Shown here: positions 9,211 to 20,834 of the stretch, in pieces
Layout: the number at the start of each line of letters is the position of its first letter
Position numbering within the stretch: the first letter of the stretch is position 1
Assembly (NCBI GenBank): GCA_004431415.1
Contig: QPMI01000348.1
Span: 1 to 41,588, forward strand
Direction of reading: 5' to 3'
DNA from: Cyanophora paradoxa
Taxonomy: Eukaryota; Glaucocystophyceae; Cyanophorales; Cyanophoraceae
DNA: 41,588 nucleotides
The notes under the pieces: generated by a model
Database searches by the model: none
Seen by the model: the letters and a program-made list of their open reading frames with translations, nothing else
Told to the model about the DNA's origin: nothing
Translations under genes and position numbers: made by a program

Positions 9211-11723
9211 GGGACGTCTCCGATTGCGGAATATTCGTTCTGCGATGGTTTCGCGCTGAGCTTCGCCCGGCATGTCCGGCCGTCGGTTGCGTGCACGACG
9301 ATTTGCGCATCGCCCGGCGCCTGCAACTGGAAATAGCCCCGCATGTCGCTCGCGGCGATGGCCCGTCCGTGACGATATCGGCATTGGCGACCGGGCTGCC
9401 ATCGGGCCAGGTCAGCCGCCCGAACATCGCCAGGACGCGTTCGCCTTCCAGTCCAGCACCGCGACGGTCCCCGGATAGACGTCGACCGATCGGGTCTGCG
9501 CGTCGAAACTGACCAGTTCGCTGCCGGCCGGACGGATCCTGACCTTGTAACGCCGATAGGGCGTGACCGCCAGGTTCAGATGCTCGCCGGCGGCGAGTTC
9601 GCCGCGGGGCGCGTCATCGACCAGCACCACGAAGCGCGCGTTGCGGGCAGTGCCGCGCACCCGCACGCTGATCACGCTGTCATTCTGGTCGCGCGCGCCG
9701 ATGTGGAAGATCCTCCGCCCGCGGCGAGCGAAGTCTGTGCGGTCAGGGCATATTGGCTGGCGCTGCCCGTGCCCCCGATCCGGTGGACCACGCTCGCCGA
9801 GGCGAAGCCCGTGGCATTGCGCTCGCTGGCGGAAGCCTGGAGCACCGTGCCGTCGCCGCTATGCTGGACGGTGCCCGCTGCATCGAATTCGCCGCCCAGA
9901 ACGCCGCTGCGATGGATCGAGGCCGACACTTCCTCGACATCGTCGAGCCGCCGCTGCCGCTCGCCGAGGCCGGTTTGGAAACCAGTTTGCACACTGAATG
10001 AGGATCTTGGACGAAATACTTGAAACTGAAGGCTAAATGCCACGGATTTCCCATGGTTCGTCGCGGCATATGTGCCGTTGAAGGTCAGCTGGAACTGCCG
10101 TCGCCGCAATACCGTCCATCGCACCGATGGGCCGATCGCATAGGATGTGGGGCGTCCTTCGTCATGCCGCAGATAGGCGCTGACGCCGATCTGCCCGCCG
10201 CCGACATAGTAGGAGATATTTCCGATCGCTTGGGCAAAGCTTGCGCTAGCCCCCTGAAAACCTTGGATAACAGGGTTAGGCGACGAGAAATTGTCATAGA
10301 CATAGTCGGCGAGCGGGATCAACGGTGCCCGATCGCGGCTGTGAACATAGCGCAGGTCGAAATTATAGCCGAACGCGCCGCCCGTCGTCGAACCGGCCTG
10401 CCCGACAATGCCATAGTCGCCCGCGCTCGAGCCCAGTACCGCGAGGCGAGTCTGGAAATTGGGCGCGAGATAGGTCACGCCGACTTCGCTCAGCGCCTTG
10501 CGATCGGTCAGCATCACGGTCGCGTCCCAGGCGATGGTGGGGCCGGCGCGCCCCGCCAGCCCCGCCGTCAGCAGGGGCACGTGCGAGACCGACAGCCACT
10601 TGTCCTTGCGATCCACGGCCAGCAGGCCCGCATTGGCGAAGAAGGCAAGATGCCCGACCGGGGCGATGGCAGTGCTCTTGGTGAAGAAGCGCCGCTCGGT
10701 GCGCGTCGCCCCGCTCGCCTCCTGAACGCGGAGCTCGACCGGATAGGAGCCGTCCGGAAGTGCGGCGGTGTCGAGCGTCTGGTTGCCGGCCTCGAAGCTC
10801 TGGGAGCTCACCAGGCGGCCCTCGACATAGATATCCACGCGCGATCGCTGGCCGAGGAAGACGACGAGCGGGCTGCCGAACAGCTGCATCCGATCGGCAC
10901 GCGTGTCGAACTGGGAAGCGATGCCGACGCCGAGAATGCGCCTGCGCCCGACCAGATCGGCGCCGGGCGCGTAGAACAGCCCCCGCTGTACCGCGTGCCG
11001 GGGCTGTCGCGCTGAACCGCGAGCGTATCGACGTCGAGGCCCGCCCCGACGAAACCGAAGCCTCTGAAATCAAGCGGGTATTTCCAGCGCCGATGATCGC
11101 GCGGTTATAGATGTTGTAATTGACCGCCTGCCCGTCGCCGCCCGCGATGGCGCCGCCCACGACGTCGACGAACGAGAGGCCCTTGCTATAGGGCTGGAGG
11201 AAGCGATCGACGGTCGCCGCACGGATCGCCAGCAGATTCGCGTTCAGATAGAGGTCGATGCGGAAGCGCCGCGGATCGAACACGATCGCGGCCGCTTCGG
11301 GGTGCGGAGTCTCGCAAGGGCTGGACGTGTCCGCGCACAGGAACCGGGCGTTCGCATCCAGCGCGCCGGTCAGGGCATGCGTGACGGCCCCGGCATCGGC
11401 GACATTCGGTATCGCCGCGACGACGCTTTCGGGGCGGGCGAAGCGAACCTCTCCGGGCTTCGCCTCGATGTCGAACTGCCCGATCCGGACGCCGCCGAAG
11501 AAGACATCGGCGACGAGCCTCTGCGCCTGGGCGAGGTCGGCGAAGTCGCTCGGCATCGCGGCCGTCACCATCACGGGCCTGGCCGGATCTGCCGGCGAGG
11601 GCGCGCGCCCCTCGACGCCGCCGGCCTGCCGGTTGCCCTGCGCCGCCGCCGAGGAATGGCACCGATGCCCGCCGCGGCAAGCAGCGAGAGCAGCGCAACG
11701 CCGATCGCGCGGCGCATCCGCAT
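9198..11723 (-). CDS. Outer-membrane usher, TcfC/CooC (CS1-pilus) type (frameshifted)
   Basis: About 840 residues. The N-terminus MRMRRAIGVALLSLLAAA is a signal peptide. Then come MPSDFADLAQAQRLVADVFF, IGQFDIEAKPGEVRFARPES and RFRIDLYLNANLLAIRA, an E-set-like region (LVVFLGQRSRVDIYVEGRLV...SFEAGNQTLDTAALPDGSYP), a long beta-barrel section (about 10000-10650) and a C-terminal ISVRVRGTARNARFVVLVDD resembling the CS1-pili C-terminal domain. Ushers form the pore that assembles and exports pilins. Its ATG overlaps the stop of the preceding pilin by one base (TGATG). There are several frame breaks (about 9440, 9690, 11060, 11650). The barrel section is the best preserved. Confidence 0.85.
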
Positions 11724-12209
11724 CAGTTCGCCGCGAGCATGATCGTGAGCGTGCCGCTATAATTCCGGCGGTGGCCGTGGTCAGCGCGGCACCGCGCAGG
11801 ATGATGATGAGGCTCGAATTGGTGACCTGAAGAAGCGGGCAGCTCAACAGCACCGTCTGCCCGGTCAGTGCCGCGCCCGATACGAGATTGGTGCCCGAGC
11901 TCTGCCCGGCGGAGGTGTTCCACTGGACTTCATAGGGAAGCACGCTCGCCCCGTTGGAGAGCGTGAACGCGCCGCCGGCGCCGGAACCGGTCGCCGTCAG
12001 CGAATAGCGGCCGCCCAGCAGCCCGCTATAGGCGCACACCGACTGGCTCCGGACCTGATCGATGCCGACATTCGTGATCGCGCCGAACGACACGTCGCTC
12101 AGCTGGGTTATCTGCACGTTCTGGGCGAAGGCCGGCACCGGCATCGCCGCCAGGAGGAGCGTTGCGAGCACCCCGCCGCCGTGGATCGGGAATGGGAGCG
12201 ACCCTGCAT
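11723..12209 (-). CDS. Spore coat U (SCPU)-domain pilin 2 (frameshifted)
   Basis: About 162 residues. I chose the ATG at 12209 because AGGAAGG lies 8 bases upstream and the product then has a proper signal peptide (MQGRSHSRSTAA followed by VLATLLLAAMPVPAFAQ). The mature part, QNVQITQLSDVSFGAITNVG, SQSVCAYSGLLGGRYSLTAT, FTLSNGASVLPYEVQWN and a C-terminal YSGTLTIMLAAN, is a typical SCPU pilin with the closing beta-strand used in donor-strand exchange. A break at about 12172 explains why GTG at 12171 looks like a start. It is the second pilin of the operon and could be a minor or tip subunit. Confidence 0.82.
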
Positions 12210-12237
12210 GGCCGAACCCTTCCTGATCGCCCGGGGG

Positions 12238-12808
12238 CTATTGCGGCGTCACCAGCAGGGTCAGCGTGCCCGTATAGCTGACTCCCGCCTCCATCCCCTG
12301 CAGGTTCGGCGCGGAGATCGAGACGATGAGGCTCGAAGTCGTCGCTGCGCCGGTGCTGCAGGTCGGGTTGGCGGCGGTCGTGGTCAGCCCCCGAGCGCGG
12401 TTCCCGCGGTCAGCGCGCTGCCGCTGGTCTGCCCGGTGCTCGCCGCCCATTGCACCGAATAGGGCACGGTCAGCGAGCCGTTGGCGAGCGTGAACGCCCG
12501 CTGGTGCCGCTGCCGGTCGCGGTGATGCTGTATCCCTTGGTCGCCGTGTTGCTCCACACGCAGTCGCTCTGCGCGCTGGTCGCGGCGGTGGCCGGATCGA
12601 CGGCCGAGAAGGATATGTCCGTCAGGCCGGTGATCTGCGCGCGGTTCGCGACGCTTGCGGTGATGCTGACCGAACCCGTCGAAGTGGCGCCCAGCGTACC
12701 CTGCGTGGAGGAAAATGCCGGCGGAGCAGCCACCAGCGCGCTTGCCACAACGCACAGACGGGCAGTCCGGCGGGCGGGAACGAAAATCTTGCCAGTATCG
12801 ATCGCCAT
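12238..12808 (-). CDS. Spore coat U (SCPU)-domain pilin 1 (frameshifted)
   Basis: About 190 residues, the first gene of the pilus operon. The start ATG at 12808 follows GAGGTAAGGTAA, a good ribosome site. A basic signal peptide (MAIDTGKIFVPARRTARLCV...) precedes GSVSITASVANRAQITGLTD, SFSAVDPATAATSAQSDCVW, YSITATGSGTSG, FTLANGSLTVPYSVQW and the closing YTGTLTLLVTPQ strand. SCPU subunits are the structural pilins of Csu-like archaic chaperone-usher fimbriae, used for surface attachment and biofilm. Frame breaks fall near 12495 and 12390. Confidence 0.85.
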
Positions 12809-13309
12809 TTACCTTACCTCGCTATTGAGGTTCCACGAGAATTTCTCTCGGCAAGCGGCAGATTATTACAAGGCGGATTAAACTATCGTCGATTCGCGAC
12901 CTCGGCAAAATCCGTATTATCAGGATAGTTAGCACCCGGACGATCGTCGCGCCGCACGGGGGTCCTTCTGTCGACACTGCTCGCCATGGCGCTCGCGAAC
13001 GCGCGAATTTCCACGCGAGCGCGGGTCATGGCGAATAGCGTAATTTACGTCCTGCGCACCGCCCGGCCGGCACGTTCGGTTTCTCCGGGCGCCCCATGTG
13101 TCGGCAAATGGCATGCACGCCCCGCGCCGCGAGAAAAATTGCGACATAATCGCCGACGGAATAGTTCCGATCCGGAGGAAATTGCCGGAAAATCAACATC
13201 CGAACAGCTTCCGAACCTTCCCAATTTTGATACATATTTGCACCTAGACCCGCAGTTGCATTGCGCGTCTAATATCCCGGAACAACCTGACAGCACGAAA
13301 GGTGCGCTG
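12809..13309. promoter_or_regulatory. Divergent intergenic region between pilus and efflux operons
   Basis: These 501 bases hold no convincing gene. They are less GC-rich than the neighbouring coding regions, with A+T-rich patches around 12820-12920 and 13130-13280. Both operon promoters must lie here. A ribosome site GAAAGG (about 13297-13302) precedes the GTG start at 13310. I found no clear operator. Confidence 0.5.
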
Positions 13310-14530
13310 GTGACAGGCTTCAAGCTGACCTCGCCCCGCTGGCGCGCCATCGGCATCGTCCTTGTCCTTCTCCTGGTCATTTTCGCTGCCTGGCGATGGA
13401 GCGCCTCCCGCGAAGGCAGTTCGGGCGGGCGGCACCGCGGCGCGGGCCAGCCGATCACGGTCGGCGTCGCGCATGTCGGGCGGATCGATATGCCGATCCG
13501 GCTGGCGGCGATCGGCACCGTCCAGCCGCTGACCACCGCCACGGTGCGCACCCAGATCGCCGGCACGCTGTTCAGCCTGCACTTCACCGAAGGGCAGATG
13601 GTGACGAAGGGGCAGCTGATCGCCCAGATCGACCCCCGCCCTACAAGCTCGCCCTGGCCCAGGCGCGCGCCAACCTTGCCCGCGACCTCGCCCAGCGCGA
13701 CATGGCGGCGACCGATCTGAAGCGCTACCAGGGACTGCTTGCCCAGGATTCGATCGCACGCCAGCAGGTCGAGACCCAGGCGGCGACGCTCAAGCAGCTC
13801 GACGGCACGATCGGCGCCGACCGCGCGGCGATCGGCACGGCCGCGCTCAACCTCGCCTATACCTCGATCCGCGCGCCGGTGAGTGGACGGATCGGCCTGC
13901 GCCAGGTCGATATCGGCAATTACGTGACGCCCTCGGACACCACCGGGCTCGCAGTGATCACCCAGATCGACCGATCGACGTGACCTTCTCCCTGCCGCAG
14001 AACCAGATCGCGACGCTGCAGGCGCGGCTGGCCAGCGGCGGCGACATGCCCGTCAGCGCCACCGATTCCACGGGGGCCACCACGCTCGCCCAGGGCCGCT
14101 TCCTGACGCTCGACAACCAGATCGACCCGACCAGCGGCACGGTGAAGGCGAAGGCGCGCTTCGGCAATGGCGGCGGCGCGCTCTTCCCCAGCCAGTTCGT
14201 CAATGTCTCGGCCGAGATCGGCACCGTGCACCAGGGGCTCGCCGTGCCCGTCAACTCGGTGCGGCACGGCGCGAATGGCGATTTCGTCTTCGTGATCCAG
14301 CCCGATCGCACCGTGAAGCTCACCCTGGTGAAGCTGGGGCCGAGCGACGGCACCAGCATCATCGTGGCGAGCGGGCTCCCCCAAGGCGCGGCGGTGGTAA
14401 CCGACGGCGCCGATACCCTGGATGACGGCGCCCGCGTCTCGCTGCCGGCAAGCAGGGTGCTGGCGGCGGCAGCGGGGGCACCGGCCAGCCCGGCGGCGGG
14501 CACAGGCACCGGCACGGCGCGGACCAGTGA
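13310..14530 (+). CDS. RND efflux periplasmic adaptor, MdtA-like (frameshifted)
   Basis: About 407 residues. GTG at 13310 with GAAAGG upstream gives [11 protein letters not shown] and a single membrane anchor [15 protein letters not shown]. The adaptor core follows: PVQPLTT-type beta domain ([39 protein letters not shown]), an alpha-helical hairpin ([20 protein letters not shown], ...[17 protein letters not shown]), [31 protein letters not shown] and [20 protein letters not shown]. Adaptors bridge the inner-membrane pump and the outer-membrane channel. It ends at a GTGA shared with the next gene. Missing bases at about 13640 (CCCC read as CCC) and 13972 (CCC as CC) shift the frame, and another lies near the C-terminus. 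Confidence 0.93.
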
Positions 14531-17500
14531 GCGCGGACGAACAGCCCGGCCCAGTCGAGCGGGCGGCCCCTGGCACGTCTTCATCCTGCGGCCGGTGGCG
14601 ACCACGCTGCTGGCGGTGGCGGTGCTGCTCGCCGGGCTGGTCGCCTATCGGGTGCTGCCGCTGTCGGCGCTGCCCGAAGTCGATTACCCGACGATCGAGG
14701 TGCGCACCCTCTATCCCGGCGCCAGCCCGGACGTGATGGCGCTCACCGTCACCAGTCCGCTCGAGCGCCAGTTCGGCCAGATGGCGGGGCTGGCGCGGAT
14801 GTCGTCGCAATCCTCCGCCGGCGCCTCGGTCATCACGCTCCAGTTCAAGCTCGACCTGTCGCTCGACGTGGCGGAGCAGGAAGTGCAGGCGGCGATCAAC
14901 GCGGCGGGCACACTGCTCCCATCGGACCTGCCCGCCCCGCCCATCTACGCCAAGGTCAATCCCGCCGACGCGCCGATCGTGACGCTCGGCCTCACCTCGC
15001 GCACCCGCACCCTGGCCCAGATCGAGGACCTGGCCGACCAGCGCCTTGCCGCCAAGATCGCCCAGATGAGCGGGGTCGGCCTGGTCACGCTCTCGGGCGG
15101 CCAGCGGCCCGCGGTGCGCATCCAGGCCAATGTCCAGGCGCTGGCATCGTACGGGCTCTCGAGCGAGACGCTGCGCACGGCAATCGCCGCCGCCAACGCC
15201 AATGCCGCCAAGGGCAGCTTCGACGGCCCCACGCGCTCCTGGTCGATCGACGGCAACGACCAGCTCGGCACCGCACAGGAATATCGCGACCTGATCGTCT
15301 CCTGGCGCAACAATGCGCCGGTCAAGCTGAGCGACGTCGCCAACGTGGTCGATTCCACCGAGAATGTGCGCCTCGCCGCCTGGATGAACCGCACGCCGGC
15401 GGTGATCGTCGACGTCCAGCGCCAGCCCGGCGCCAACGTGATCGCCACGGTGGACGCGATCAAGGCGACCTTGCCCGGGCTCGAGGCGCAGCTTCCGCCC
15501 GACGTCCATGTGACGCTGCTCACCGATCGCACCGCCGGCATCCGTGCCTCGGTGGCGGACGTGCAGATGGAGCTGGCCTTCGCGGTCGTGCTGGTGACGC
15601 TGGCGATGTTCCTGTTCCTGGGCAGCCCGCGCGCCACCTTCGTCGCCAGCCTCGCCGTGCCGCTATCGCTCGTCGGCGCCTTTGCCGCGATGTATCAGCT
15701 CGGCTATTCGATCAACAATCTCACGCTGATGGCGATGACGATCGCCGCGGGCTTCGTCGTCGACGACGCGATCGTCGTCATCGAGAACATCCAGCGCCAT
15801 ATCGAGGAAGGCGACACGCCGCTCCAGGCCGCGCTCAAGGATCAGGCGAGATCGGCTTCACCATCGTTTCGCTCACCGTCAGCCTGATCGCCGCGCTGGT
15901 GCCGCTGCTGTTCATGGGGACGTGGTCGGCCGGCTCTTCCGCGAATTCGCGGTGACATTGTCGGTGACGATCGTGATCTCGGCCGGCGTCGCGCTCACCC
16001 TGGTGCCGATGCTCTCGGGCCGCTGGCTGCGGCGCGAATCGGAGGAGCGGCTGATCGCGCCGGTCCGCTGGTCGCTCGCGACGTTCGACCGGGTGGCGCA
16101 CGGCTATGCCCGCGGCCTCGCCTGGGTACTCGAGCGCCAGCGGCTGGTGCTGCTGCTCTTCGCCGGCACGCTGGCGCTCACTGCCCTGCTCGCCTTCGCC
16201 ATTCCGAAGGGGCTGTTCCCGAACAGGATACCGGCCAGCTCCAGGCCGTGGTGATCGGCCCGCAGGAAGCATCGTTCGCACGGATGCAGGCGATCCAGAC
16301 CCAGGTGGCCGACGCGGTGCTGCGCGATCCGGACGTGGACAGCCTGAGCGGCAATGTCGGCGTGGATGGCGTCAATCCGTCGCTCAACCAGGGGCGGATG
16401 CTGATCAACCTCAAGCCCCAGTCCGAGCGCGGCAGCCAGGCCGCGCTGCTCGAGCGGCTGGCGGAGCGCGCCCGCGGCATTCCCGGCGTGCAGGTCTATT
16501 TCCGTCCGGTCCAGGACCTCACCATCGATTCGGAGGGCGGGCCGACGCGCTACCGCTTCGCGCTCCAGGGTGCGAACCAGGCGCAAGTGAACCAATGGGC
16601 GCAGCGGCTGACCGCCGCTCTGCGCCGCGAGCCGGCGCTCGCCAACGTCACGTCCGACGTGCTCGACCAGGGCCGCGCGGTGACGGTCATCATCGACCGC
16701 GAGAGCGCCGGGCGGCTGGGGATCAGCGCCTCGACGATCGACAGCGCACTCTACGACGCGTTCGGCCAGCGGATCGTCTCGACGATCTTCACCGCCGCCA
16801 GCCAGTATCGCGTGATCCTGGAGAGCCAGCCGGGCATGCTCACCTCGCCGGATGCGCTGAACAGCCTCTATGTCCCCACATCGAGCGGCAGCTCGGTCCC
16901 GCTCGGCACCGTGGCGCGCTTCGACAAGGGCACCGCGCCGCTGCTCATCACCCGTGTCGGCCAGTTCCCGGCCGCGACGATCGGCTTCGATCCGGCGCCG
17001 GGCGTCTCGCTGGGCGCCGCGGTGGACGCCGTCGCGCGGGTGGAGGCCAGGATCGGCGTGCCCACGTCGCTCGATACCCATTTCCAGGGCGCTGCGGAGG
17101 CGTTCCGCAGCTCGCTCGGCAACGAATTCTGGCTGATCCTGGCGGCGGTGGTGATCGTCTATATCGTGCTGGGCGTGCTCTATGAGAGCTTCATCCACCC
17201 GCTGACCATCCTCTCCACCCTGCCCGCCGCCGCAGTCGGCGCGCTGCTCGCGCTGATCCTGTCGGGCGAAGGGCTGGGCGTGATCGGGATCATCGGCATC
17301 GTGCTGCTGATCGGCATCGTCAAGAAGAACGCGATCATGATGATCGACTTCGCGATCCGGGCCCAGCGCGAGGAAGGGATGGAGGCCGATGCCGCGATCC
17401 GCCAGGCGGCCCGGCTGCGCTTCGCCCGATCCTGATGACCACCTTCGCTGCGCTGTTCGCCGCGCTGCCGATGATCTTCGGATCCGGCATGGGCTCCGAG

Positions 17501-17656
17501 CTGCGCCAGCCGCTCGGCCTCGCCATCGCCGGCGGCCTGATCGTCAGCCAGCTGCTCACCCTGTTCACCACGCCGGTGATCTTCCTGGCATTCGAGCGGC
17601 TGGGAGCCCGTTTCGGGCGGCGCCCGCCGCCTGCGGAGGCTCCGGCGGCGGCATGA
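14527..17656 (+). CDS. RND multidrug efflux permease, MdtB-like (frameshifted)
   Basis: About 1,043 residues, normal for an RND pump. The GTG at 14527 overlaps the adaptor stop. The first membrane helix is [20 protein letters not shown], followed by [20 protein letters not shown]. Helix 4 has [20 protein letters not shown] with the paired Asp of the proton relay; PKGLFPN-QDTG marks the second half, and [14 protein letters not shown] carries the helix-10 Lys. The end is [11 protein letters not shown]. It is driven by proton influx and expels hydrophobic compounds. Three regions need a base restored (about 15843, 15917, 16224) and another near 17420. Its tandem partner suggests a heteromeric MdtBC-type pump. 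Confidence 0.94.
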
Positions 17657-20600
17657 ACCTCTCCGCCCCTTCATCCGCCGGCCGGTCGGCACGCTGCTGC
17701 TGACGCTGGGGCTGATGCTGGCCGGCGTGGCGGCGACGCTCTCGATCCCGGTATCTCCCCTGCCGCAGATCGACCTGCCGACGATCAGCGTCACCGCCAC
17801 GCTGAGCGGCGCCAGCCCGTCGAACATGGCCTCCAGCGTCGCCGCTCCGCTGGAGAAGCGGCTGGGCACGATCGCGGGGGTGACGCAGATGACGTCCGCC
17901 TCCTCCACCGGATCGACGCGGATCACGCTGCAGTTCGACCTTGGCCGCGACATCGACGGCGCCGCGCGCGACGTGCAGGCGGCGATCAACGCGGCGCGTG
18001 CCGACCTGCCCTCGACGCTGCGCACCAACCCCACCTATCGCAAGGTCAATCCCGCCGACGCGCCGATCATGATCCTGGCGCTCACTTCGGACCGGCGCAG
18101 CCCGGCCGAGATCTTCGACACGGTCTCGGCGATCGTGCAGCAGCGGCTGCTCCAGGTAGAGGGCGTGGGCGATGTCGAGCTGGGCGGCGCGGCGCTCCCT
18201 TCGGTGCGGGTCGACGTCAATCCGCTCGCGGTGGCGCGCTACGGCATCCCGCTGGAGGATGTGCGCGCCGCCCTGTCGGCCAGCGCCGCCAACCGCCCGC
18301 GCGGCCTGATCGAGGGAGCCGGGCTGGCCTGGCAGATCTATGCCGACACCCCAGGCGTGCGCGCCGAGGATTTCCGCGACCTGCCCGTCGCCAGCCGCAA
18401 CGGAACGCTGGTGCGGCTCGAGGACATCGCCAATGTCCATGACGGGCCCGAGGACGTGCGCACCATGGGCCTGTTCAACGGCCAGCGCGCGGTGATGGTG
18501 GTGATCACCCGCCAGCCGGGCGCCAACATCGTCGCGACGGTGAACGCCGTGAAGGCGGCCCTCCCCCGGCTCCAGGCATCGATCCCCGCCGATGTGAAGC
18601 TGCACCTGGCCAGCGATCGTACCACCACGATCCGCGCCTCGCTGCGCGAAGTGGAGATCACCTTGCTGATCGCCACGCTGCTGGTGGTGGGAGTGGTGAG
18701 CCTGTTCCTGCGCTCGCTGCGCGCCACGCTGGTGCCCGCCATGGCGGTGCTCACTTCACTGCTCGGCACGGTGGCGGTGATCTACATGCTGGGCTTCTCG
18801 CTCAACAACCTCTCGCTGATGGCGCTCACCGTGGCGACCGGCTTCGTCGTCGACGACGCCATCGTCGTCGTGGAGAACATCGCCCGCCATATCGAGCGCG
18901 GGATGAAGCCGGTGCAGGCGGCGCTCACCGGCGCCGCGAAGTCGGCTTCACCGTGCTCTCGATCTCGGCGAGCCTGATCGCGGTGTTCATCCCGCTGCTG
19001 TTCATGGGCGGGGTGGTCGGGCGGCTGTTCCGCGAGTTCGCGGTGACCATGTCGGTGGCGGTCGCGATCAGCCTGGTGATCTCGCTCACCGCCACCCCGA
19101 TGCTCGCCGCGCTGCTGCTGCGCGGCGAGGAGCGCACGCCGCGCTTCGCGCAATGGTTCGAGCGCGGCTTCGAGCATGTGCGCACGCGCTACTCCCACGG
19201 GCTGGACCGCGCCCTGGCGCATCGCGGCATCACGCTGGCGCTGCTCGCCGCGACGGTGGCGCTCAACGTGGCGCTGATCGTCCAGGCGCCCAAGGGCCTG
19301 TTCCCGAACAGGATACCGGCTCGCTGATGGGCGGCGTGCATGTCGACCAGAGCATGTCCTTTTCCGCGGTGCAGTCCCGTCTCGTTCAGATCGTGGGCAT
19401 GGTGAAACGCGATCCGGCGGTGGCCGATGTCGTGGCCTTTACCGGCGGATCGCGTACGGGCGGCGCGTTCCTGTTCATCATGCTGAAGCAGGGCAAGCGC
19501 GATCCGGCTCGCACCGTGATCAACCGGCTGCGCCCCAGCTCGGCCGCATCACCGGCGTCACGGCCTTCCTCAATCCCGTGCAGGACCTGCAGACCGGCGG
19601 GCGCAGCGCGAACAGCAGCTATCAGTACACGCTGCAGGCCAACGACCCCGTCACGCTGCGCGCGGCGGGCACCAAGCTCGTCGACCTGATGAAGCGCGAG
19701 CCCCAGACCTTCACCGATGTCGATATCGACCAGCAGGACGGCGGGTCGGAGACCTATCTCACGGTCGACCGCGTCGCCGCGGCGCGGCTGGGGATCACCA
19801 ACCAGGCGATCGACAACGCCCTGTACGACGCCTTTGGCCAGCGCCAGGCAGTGACGCTCTATTCGGGGCTCAACCAATATCATGTCGTGCTGGGCGTCGC
19901 GCCCGAGTTCAGCACCTCGCCCGAGGCGCTGAACGGCACCTATGTGCCTGCCGGAGGCAGCAGCGCGGCGGCGACCGGCTCCGCGCCGGTATCCACCACC
20001 GGCGCCGGCCGCGACGCCTCGACCGGCAACGCAGTGAACACCACCCCCGCAACCATCGTGCCGATCTCCACCATTGCGCGCTGGCAGAACAATTCGACGC
20101 CGGCGGTGGTGAACCATCAGGGCGGCGAGCCTTCGGCCACGGTGTCGTTCAACCTGCCCAACGGCGTCACGCTCGGCCAGGCGGCGGAGCGACTCATCGC
20201 CATCCAGCGCGGCGCCGGGCTGCCCGCCACCGTGCATGGCGGCTTTGCGGGCAATGCCCAGCTGCTCCAGCAGTCCATGGGATCGATGCCGCTACTGATC
20301 CTCGCCGCGCTCGTCGCCATCTATCTGGTGCTCGGCATCCTCTACGAGAGCGCGATCCATCCGATCACCATCCTCTCGACCATTCCCTCGGCAGGCGTCG
20401 GCGCCGTCGTGGCGCTGATGCTGGCGGGGATGCAGCTCGACGTGATCGGGCTTATCGCGATCATCCTGCTGATCGGCATCGTCAAGAAGAACGCGATCCT
20501 GATCATCGACTTCGCGCTGGACGCCGAGCGCGGCCGCGGCCTCGCCCTGTCGACGCGATCGCGAGGCGGCGCTGCAGCGCTTCCGTCCGATCGTGATGAC

Positions 20601-20834
20601 CACGCTCGCGGCGGCGCTCGGCGCGCTGCCGCTGGCGATCGGCTTCGGCGAAGGGCCGAGCTGCGCCAGCCGCTGGGCGTCGCGATCGTCGGCGGGCTGG
20701 TCGCCGCGCAATTCCTCACCCTGTTCACCACGCCGGTGGTGTTCCTCGCCCTCGACCGGTTCCGCCGCCGCAGCCCGCACGAACGCCTGCTCGCGCGCCA
20801 TGGCCCGGACGAGCCCGGACTGGAGCCCGCATGA
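17653..20834 (+). CDS. RND multidrug efflux permease, MdtC-like, with extra periplasmic insert (frameshifted)
   Basis: About 1,060 residues. The ATG at 17653 overlaps the previous stop (ATGA). It shows [60 protein letters not shown] (proton-relay Asp pair), [39 protein letters not shown] and [20 protein letters not shown] (helix-10 Lys). Between YVPAGGS (about 19950) and [10 protein letters not shown] (about 20060) is a Ser/Thr/Ala/Gly-rich insert of about 35 residues that the MdtB-like partner lacks. Frame breaks occur at about 18942, 19309, 19545, 20570 and 20655. With the adaptor and outer-membrane factor it forms a complete tripartite pump. Confidence 0.94.

Noticed and set aside
8385-12808. 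tRNA-Glu as the attachment site of an integrated island carrying the pilus operon
   Set aside because: I found no integrase and no repeated tRNA 3' end on the other side of the operon, and base composition resembles the flanks.
13920-15509. Long open frame of about 529 codons on the minus strand
   Set aside because: It is antisense to the adaptor and first RND pump, Arg/Gly/His-rich as expected of GC-rich shadow frames, and matches no family.
16104-17198. Minus-strand open frame of about 364 codons
   Set aside because: It is antisense to the well-conserved RND pump frame; composition typical of a shadow frame.
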